In this document: one piece after another, positions 5,135-5,601 of the stretch
Layout: every line of letters starts with the position of its first letter
Numbering within the stretch: position 1 is the first letter of the stretch
Origin: an uncultured Olsenella sp.
Lineage (GTDB): Bacteria > Actinomycetota > Coriobacteriia > Coriobacteriales > Atopobiaceae
NCBI GenBank assembly: GCA_937900605.1
Contig: CALCDK010000005.1
Location: 1-5,601, forward strand
Direction of reading: 5' to 3'
DNA length: 5,601 nucleotides
Notes under the pieces: generated by a model
Database searches by the model: none
The model's input: only the letters and a program-made list of their open reading frames with translations
Told to the model about the DNA's origin: nothing
Translations under genes and position numbers: made by a program

Positions 5135-5601
5135 TCAGACCACCCCTCCCATCAGCCCGCGGATCACGAGCGCCGCCGCCGCGTCGAGCGCGAGCGCCAG
5201 GCACGCGCACCCCAGCCCCACCGGGCTCGACAGCCCCGTCCGGAAGTCCGGCGAGAGCAGGGCGAGAAGCCCCACCATGGCCAGCGGCAGCACGCACACG
5301 ATCCGCGCCGAGAGGCGCACCTGCGCCGTCTTGACGGCCAGCATCCGCTCGAAGTCGCCCTGGCGCTCCACCAGGCGCGCGCAGCTCGTGAGCAGCCCGC
5401 GCAGGGGGCTGCCCGTCCGGTGCGAGATCACGAGCGCCGTGGCCATGAGGCCCGTCCCCGGCGCGTCCAGCTCGCTGGCGAGGCCGTGCACGGCCTCCTC
5501 GGTCCCCACGCCGCAGCGCAGCTTGAGCGACATCCTCCCGAAGGCCTCGCCCGCCGGCCCCCGCACGTGCGCGCCGACGTACTCGACCGCCTGCGCGAGC
5601 G
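5135..5601 (-). CDS. tadB: TadB-like pilus platform protein, C-terminal part (5' end outside window)
   Basis: This is the C-terminal 154 residues of a TadB-type inner-membrane platform protein, one of the paired T2SSF-domain proteins on which the TadA ATPase acts to assemble Flp pili. The frame stays open to the window edge, reading LAQAVEYVGAHVRGP before the first possible internal GTG (5566), so that GTG is not the true start. Family-like features are the LAQAVEYV helix, the GVGTEEAVHGLA stretch matching the usual 'G....eAL..la' segment, and RTGSPLRGLLTSCARLVERQ followed by KTAQVRLSARIVCVLPLAM, which matches the TadB 'AQ.rlSa.i...lP' pattern. Two hydrophobic segments follow, giving the expected membrane-embedded C-terminus. 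The stop TGA is immediately followed by the GTG start of the tadC-like gene, so the two are almost certainly translationally coupled. TadB and TadC resemble each other; position first in the pair and the C-terminal motif favour TadB. The family call is firm; the full length is unknown. Confidence 0.88.
   Translation of the reverse strand, partial: LAQAVEYVGAHVRGPAGEAFGRMSLKLRCGVGTEEAVHGLASELDAPGTGLMATALVISHRTGSPLRGLLTSCARLVERQGDFERMLAVKTAQVRLSARIVCVLPLAMVGLLALLSPDFRTGLSSPVGLGCACLALALDAAAALVIRGLMGGVV
5138..5150 (-). promoter_or_regulatory. Ribosome binding site for tadC, inside the tadB 3' end
   Basis: The minus strand reads GGGAGGGGTGGTC directly before the tadB stop and the tadC GTG start. 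The GGAGGGG core matches the anti-Shine-Dalgarno sequence and supports GTG at 5134 as the start. The same bases encode the Gly-Gly-Val-Val C-terminus of TadB. An identical 13-mer lies before the DUF192 gene (621-633). Confidence 0.6.

Noticed and set aside
3765..5297. A single 510-residue minus-strand protein covering tadC and flp
   Set aside because: Only the last 178 residues look like protein; the upstream part is a frame shadow of tadB, tadC and flp. The GTG at 4301, overlapping the flp stop, is the sensible start.
5135..5566. GTG 5566 as the true start of the TadB-like gene
   Set aside because: The frame is open to the window edge with TadB-like residues (LAQAVEYVGAHV) before this codon, so the gene is truncated by the window.
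1..5601. tRNA, rRNA, CRISPR, transposon or terminator
   Set aside because: The window is filled with coupled genes with gaps of at most about 13 bases. I saw no spaced direct repeats, no transposase-like product and no stem-loop followed by a T-run on either strand.

Overview
This window reads as one dense operon, entirely on the minus strand, encoding the membrane-platform and pilin part of a Tad/Flp (type IVc, 'tight adherence') pilus system. Base composition is very GC-rich (roughly 70% by eye), GTG starts are common, and genes abut or overlap by a few bases. High GC, a split tadB/tadC pair, a short Flp pilin and several TadE/TadG-like minor pilins suggest a high-GC actinobacterium. My best guess is a member of the Coriobacteriia (Olsenella/Atopobiaceae-like), but that is an inference from style, not a match to a reference.

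In transcription order (high to low coordinates) the layout is: the C-terminal part of tadB (5601-5135, cut by the window edge); tadC (5134-4505); the major Flp pilin (4492-4298); an unrecognised membrane-anchored, Cys-rich 178-aa protein (4301-3765); a 66-aa second prepilin-like protein (3768-3568); a TadE-like minor pilin whose start cannot be found (3569-3108); a 671-aa TadG-like protein with a Tad_N-type N-terminus and an embedded His/Cys cluster (3094-1079); a second TadE-like protein (1082-615); a DUF192-family protein (614-258); and a zinc-ribbon protein (248-1) that runs off the window.

Inferred cooperation: TadB and TadC form the inner-membrane platform driven by a TadA ATPase, which should lie upstream beyond 5601. 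Flp would form the fibre, while the short prepilin, the two TadE-like proteins and the TadG-like protein would be minor or priming pilins. Four of these five carry a clear prepilin-peptidase motif (Gly then Glu at +5); the TadG-like protein has only the looser TadG type. No prepilin peptidase (TadV), TadA, TadZ or secretin is visible here. The DUF192 and zinc-ribbon genes sit at the tail of the same run and are accessory genes of unknown role.

There is no gene-free stretch longer than a few tens of bases. I see no RNA genes, mobile elements, CRISPR arrays, promoters or terminators. The operon promoter and terminator must lie outside the window. All plus-strand open frames look like GC-driven shadows.
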